This document shows positions 61,419 to 64,000 of a stretch of 64,000 bases of DNA, piece by piece. The position numbers and the translations under genes were made by a program. The notes under the pieces were generated by a model. It did no database searches. It had not been told where the DNA came from and worked only from the letters and a program-made list of their open reading frames with translations. The stretch is from Pigmentibacter ruber. Lineage in GTDB: Bacteria; Bdellovibrionota_B; Oligoflexia; Silvanigrellales; Silvanigrellaceae. Within the stretch, counting starts at the first letter, position 1, and every line of letters begins with the position of its first letter. Location: positions 496,001 to 560,000 of the forward strand of contig NZ_WSSC01000002.1 in the NCBI RefSeq assembly GCF_009792895.1, written 5' to 3'.

Positions 61419-62720
61419 ATGCTTCATGGGAAAAAAAAATCCTTTTGTTATAACTCTCTCTCTCTTTTACAAGAACAGGAAAGAATTGAGTCCTTAAAAA
61501 GTTATTTTATTTTAGATAGTTTGTCGGATAGTAATTTTGATGAAATTGCTTATTTGGCAGTAAAATCATTTAAATGTGCTTATTCTATGATTAACTTTAT
61601 TGATAAAGATAGAATTTGGTCTAAATCTATTGTCGGGAATTTTCCTGTTGAATATGAAAAATCTTTTTCTTTTTGCCAATATGCTATTCATTCGGAAGAT
61701 TATTTTGTTATCCATAATACTTTGATTGATAAAAGGGTGGCACAAAATCCTTATGTAATACAAAATCCATTTATTCGATTTTATGCGGCAGTACCACTAC
61801 TTTCTTATGATGGACATTGTGTTGGTACTTTAGCAATTTTTGATAACAAAGAAAACGATTTTAGTGAAGGACAATTTCAATATCTTAAGTATTTAGCTTC
61901 TCGTGTTATGAATTTAATGGAATTAAGAAGAAAAAAAGTTCTATTAGCAAAAGAATCCCGTGCTGTTAAATTACAATTTCCAAAAAGCAAAATTGGGAGA
62001 GAAGCTTTAATTAGGCATCAAACAAGTAGTATACAAAGTAATGCAATATGTAATTTTGGTGAAAGCAGTTTTAGCGCTTTCGATAAACATTCATTTATTG
62101 GAAGTGATTCTAATTCTTTAAATCAGTTTTACTCTAAAGAAAATTATAATCCAACACCCTCAATTAATTTAATTTCTGTTTTTCCCAAGAAAAAGAAGGA
62201 GCAAAATGAATTTATAAATAATTCTAAGGAACAAGAGTTTTCAGAAAACCAAGTTCAATTAACAAGCGTTATAAAGTATTTACAAAAAATCTATCGGAAG
62301 AAAATTAAACAATTACAATTTCAGTTAGAATTTATCTCACATGTGAGTAGTCATTTGACTTTAGAAACAAATTCGGCATTGTTTTATGAGCTGTTTATTT
62401 CACTAATTAATTATGCTATTGAAAGTTTTGAAGTATCAAAATATAAATGGATTTTATTTGAATTTAAAGAAAATGAAAGCGAATTAGAAATTCATTTTTC
62501 ATATGCAAATTGTACATTTAATTTCTTATCTAATTATGAGAATAATAATTATTTTCAAGAAGCAAATGCTACCTTATTGAGTAGCCGGGAAGAAAAAGTA
62601 GTTTCTAATTTAGAAAACATTATTAATATGCTTAATGGCCATTGTTATCTTGATAGAAACTTGGTTAATTCAAAATTGACAATTTATATTGGAAAAAACA
62701 ATCGAAGTTTACTAAATTAA
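61419..62720 (+). CDS. GAF-domain signalling protein with possible degenerate ATPase-like C-terminus
   Basis: 433 residues, cytosolic. A GAF domain fills about 35-175: MINFIDKDRIWSKSIVG, then FCQYAIHSEDYFVI, then PFIRFYAAVPLLSYDGHCVGTLAIFD, very close to bacterial GAF sensors. A charged, low-complexity linker (about 190-285) follows. Residues about 290-430 have the rough layout of a histidine-kinase module (a helix pair, LFISLINYAIESF like an N-box, and a closing KLTIYIGK strand). There is no phospho-accepting His or Gly-rich ATP lid I would defend. AAGGATATTAGG precedes the ATG. It is probably a sensor or adaptor. Confidence 0.7.
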   Translation: MLHGKKKSFCYNSLSLLQEQERIESLKSYFILDSLSDSNFDEIAYLAVKSFKCAYSMINFIDKDRIWSKSIVGNFPVEYEKSFSFCQYAIHSEDYFVIHNTLIDKRVAQNPYVIQNPFIRFYAAVPLLSYDGHCVGTLAIFDNKENDFSEGQFQYLKYLASRVMNLMELRRKKVLLAKESRAVKLQFPKSKIGREALIRHQTSSIQSNAICNFGESSFSAFDKHSFIGSDSNSLNQFYSKENYNPTPSINLISVFPKKKKEQNEFINNSKEQEFSENQVQLTSVIKYLQKIYRKKIKQLQFQLEFISHVSSHLTLETNSALFYELFISLINYAIESFEVSKYKWILFEFKENESELEIHFSYANCTFNFLSNYENNNYFQEANATLLSSREEKVVSNLENIINMLNGHCYLDRNLVNSKLTIYIGKNNRSLLN

Positions 62721-62742
62721 GGGAAGTAAACTTCGATTGTTT
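62693..62742 (-). terminator. Rho-independent terminator for secA (also overlaps GAF gene end)
   Basis: An 18-base-pair perfect stem (62696-62713 with 62725-62742) around an 11-base loop is followed by T on the minus strand, just past the secA stop. The stem includes the last codons of the convergent GAF gene, and its stop codon lies in the loop. Confidence 0.85.
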
Positions 62743-62766
62743 CATAAATTAACTACATTTGTTACT

Positions 62767-64000
62767 CTATGGATTAGAGTACATTGCTCTTTTTCGTTCT
62801 AAAGCTTCTTGCTCTTCCAGTTTATTTTCAAAAGCTTCTTCTGGATCTTCATGTTCAGCATGTGCATTTTTTAACTCAGCTTCTGCTTTTCTTTCAGCTT
62901 CTGCTTTTGCTTCTGCTATAAATTTTTCAGCTAAATTTGGTTGTATTCGGTAAATCATTTGTAAAGAATCTTGCTTTACTGCTGCAATTAATCTGATAAA
63001 TAATTCAAAAGCTTCATTTTTGTATTCTTGTAATGGATCTTTTTGCGCATAGCCTCTAAGACCAATACCATCTTTTAGATGATCAATATTTAATAAATGA
63101 TCTTTCCACCATGAATCTATTGTTTGTAACATTACCCAACGCTCAATGTCACGCATTTGATCTGCACCAAAAAGCTTTTCTTTATCGTTATATTCTTGTT
63201 CTAGCTTTTTAGTAATGAGTTCATAAAATTCTTCACGTGTCAGCTCAGGTTTTGCTCTTTCGTCAGGATTAAATGGAATAGCTTTATTGAAGTTACGAAA
63301 CAATACTCTTTCTAAATTGCGATAATCTATTGTCACCATTTCTCCAGGTAATCCACTTGGAGGTGAAAAATCATCACAAATAGTGCGTGCAAATTTTTGT
63401 ATAGGTTCGCCTGCTAAAATATCTTTTACGTTTTCTTTCCGTAAAATTCTCATACGAGCTGAATAAATTGCTTTTCTTTGTTGATTTAAAACATCGTCAT
63501 ATTGTAAAAGCTGTTTTCGAATATCATAGTTAAAACCTTCAACTCTTTTTTGAACTTTCCCAATTACGTTAGTCAATCGCGGATCATGGATAGCTTCATC
63601 ACCAACAAATCTTTCCATAATAAATTGATTAGCTTTATTATTAAATCGACGCATGAGTTCGTCTTCCCAAGATAAGAAAAACTTACTCGCCCCAGGATCT
63701 CCTTGGCGTCCTGAACGTCCGCGCAGCTGATTATCAATTCTCCGGCTTTCATGCCTTTCTGTTCCAATGACGTAAAGGCCTCCTAATTCAGGAACCCCAG
63801 TTCCTAAAATAATATCAGTACCTCTACCTGCCATGTTAGTTGATAATGTAACCCGACCCTTTTGTCCTGCCTCAGCAATAATTTTTGCTTCTTGCTCATG
63901 ATGTTTAGCATTTAAAACTTGATGAGGTATGTTTTTCTTTTTTAATAATTCAGAGAGCAATTCGCTTTTTTCTATACTTACCGTACCAACAAGAACAGGT
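62767..64000 (-). CDS. secA: Preprotein translocase ATPase SecA (C-terminal part; 5' end outside window)
   Basis: The frame continues through the right edge: the last codons read PVLVGTVSIEKSELL, the start of the second nucleotide-binding fold. Visible are VTLSTNMAGRGTDIILG (motif V/VI region), LRGRSGRQGDPGASKFFLSWEDELMRRF, then the helical scaffold and wing domain with YDDVLNQQRKAIY. The chain ends in a charged, Glu/Ala-rich tail without the CxCxSGxGxxYKxCH zinc finger of E. coli SecA, so SecB binding through zinc is not expected. SecA drives Sec-dependent export with SecYEG. Confidence 0.97.
   Translation of the reverse strand, partial: PVLVGTVSIEKSELLSELLKKKNIPHQVLNAKHHEQEAKIIAEAGQKGRVTLSTNMAGRGTDIILGTGVPELGGLYVIGTERHESRRIDNQLRGRSGRQGDPGASKFFLSWEDELMRRFNNKANQFIMERFVGDEAIHDPRLTNVIGKVQKRVEGFNYDIRKQLLQYDDVLNQQRKAIYSARMRILRKENVKDILAGEPIQKFARTICDDFSPPSGLPGEMVTIDYRNLERVLFRNFNKAIPFNPDERAKPELTREEFYELITKKLEQEYNDKEKLFGADQMRDIERWVMLQTIDSWWKDHLLNIDHLKDGIGLRGYAQKDPLQEYKNEAFELFIRLIAAVKQDSLQMIYRIQPNLAEKFIAEAKAEAERKAEAELKNAHAEHEDPEEAFENKLEEQEALERKRAMYSNP

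Overview
The window is AT-rich, densely coded chromosomal DNA from a motile, diderm, flagellated bacterium. LpxL-like lipid acyltransferases, many lipoproteins, a type VI secretion system (T6SS), SecA, BrnQ, DcuB and flagellar hook genes are all present. The base composition, Lys/Asn-rich proteins and overall gene repertoire suggest the Bdellovibrionota/Oligoflexia area, perhaps Silvanigrellales-like. That placement is an inference from general character; no rRNA gene is present to settle it.

Layout. 1-2.6 kb: 5' part of a DcuB-type C4-dicarboxylate antiporter, a CheZ/MCP-like helical protein and a short flagellin (minus strand). 2.8-7.5 kb: an XRE/pseudo-ImmA regulator, a coiled-coil membrane protein, a TrmA-family protein with degraded catalytic motifs, an M24 peptidase-fold protein and a SIMPL protein (plus). 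7.6-11.5 kb: an orphan bufferin-like metallophore, a CheA-like membrane kinase and a lipoprotein. 11.5-14.5 kb: a minus-strand operon of SDR, acyltransferase and ParA. 14.6-19.8 kb: Dus, HNH, alpha/beta hydrolase, BrnQ and a solute-binding protein. 19.9-21 kb: rpsL-rpsG without fusA/tuf. 21.2-26.6 kb: fliK-flgD-flgE behind a sigma-54-like promoter. 26.8-35.9 kb: desaturase, LpxL-like acyltransferase, lipoproteins, deoC, a VKOR-DsbA fusion and a HIT protein.

35.9-56.2 kb is the main accessory block, a T6SS locus built from divergent and convergent transcription units. The units are: (SBP-tssJ-like)<- ->tssL-tssM-tssA-PAAR-like; then <-MORN-vgrG-tssG-tssF-hcp-tssC-tssB; then tssK-tssE->; then <-an ankyrin protein preceded by a His-rich repeat membrane protein. 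The ankyrin protein has an N-terminal Cys/His/Asp pattern resembling YopT-type (C58) cysteine proteases and is the strongest effector candidate. No ClpV/TssH gene is in the window, and TssM lacks a recognisable P-loop. 56.2-64 kb is housekeeping and signalling: UbiB/AarF, rhodanese, a receiver domain whose phospho-acceptor Asp is Ala, ComM/YifB, a GAF protein, and the C-terminal part of secA.

A recurring theme is recognisable folds with substituted catalytic residues: pseudo-ImmA, TrmA-like, SDR, TssM and the receiver. All alignments were made by eye. Where the first available start codon lacks a ribosome-binding site, starts were moved to internal codons that have one.
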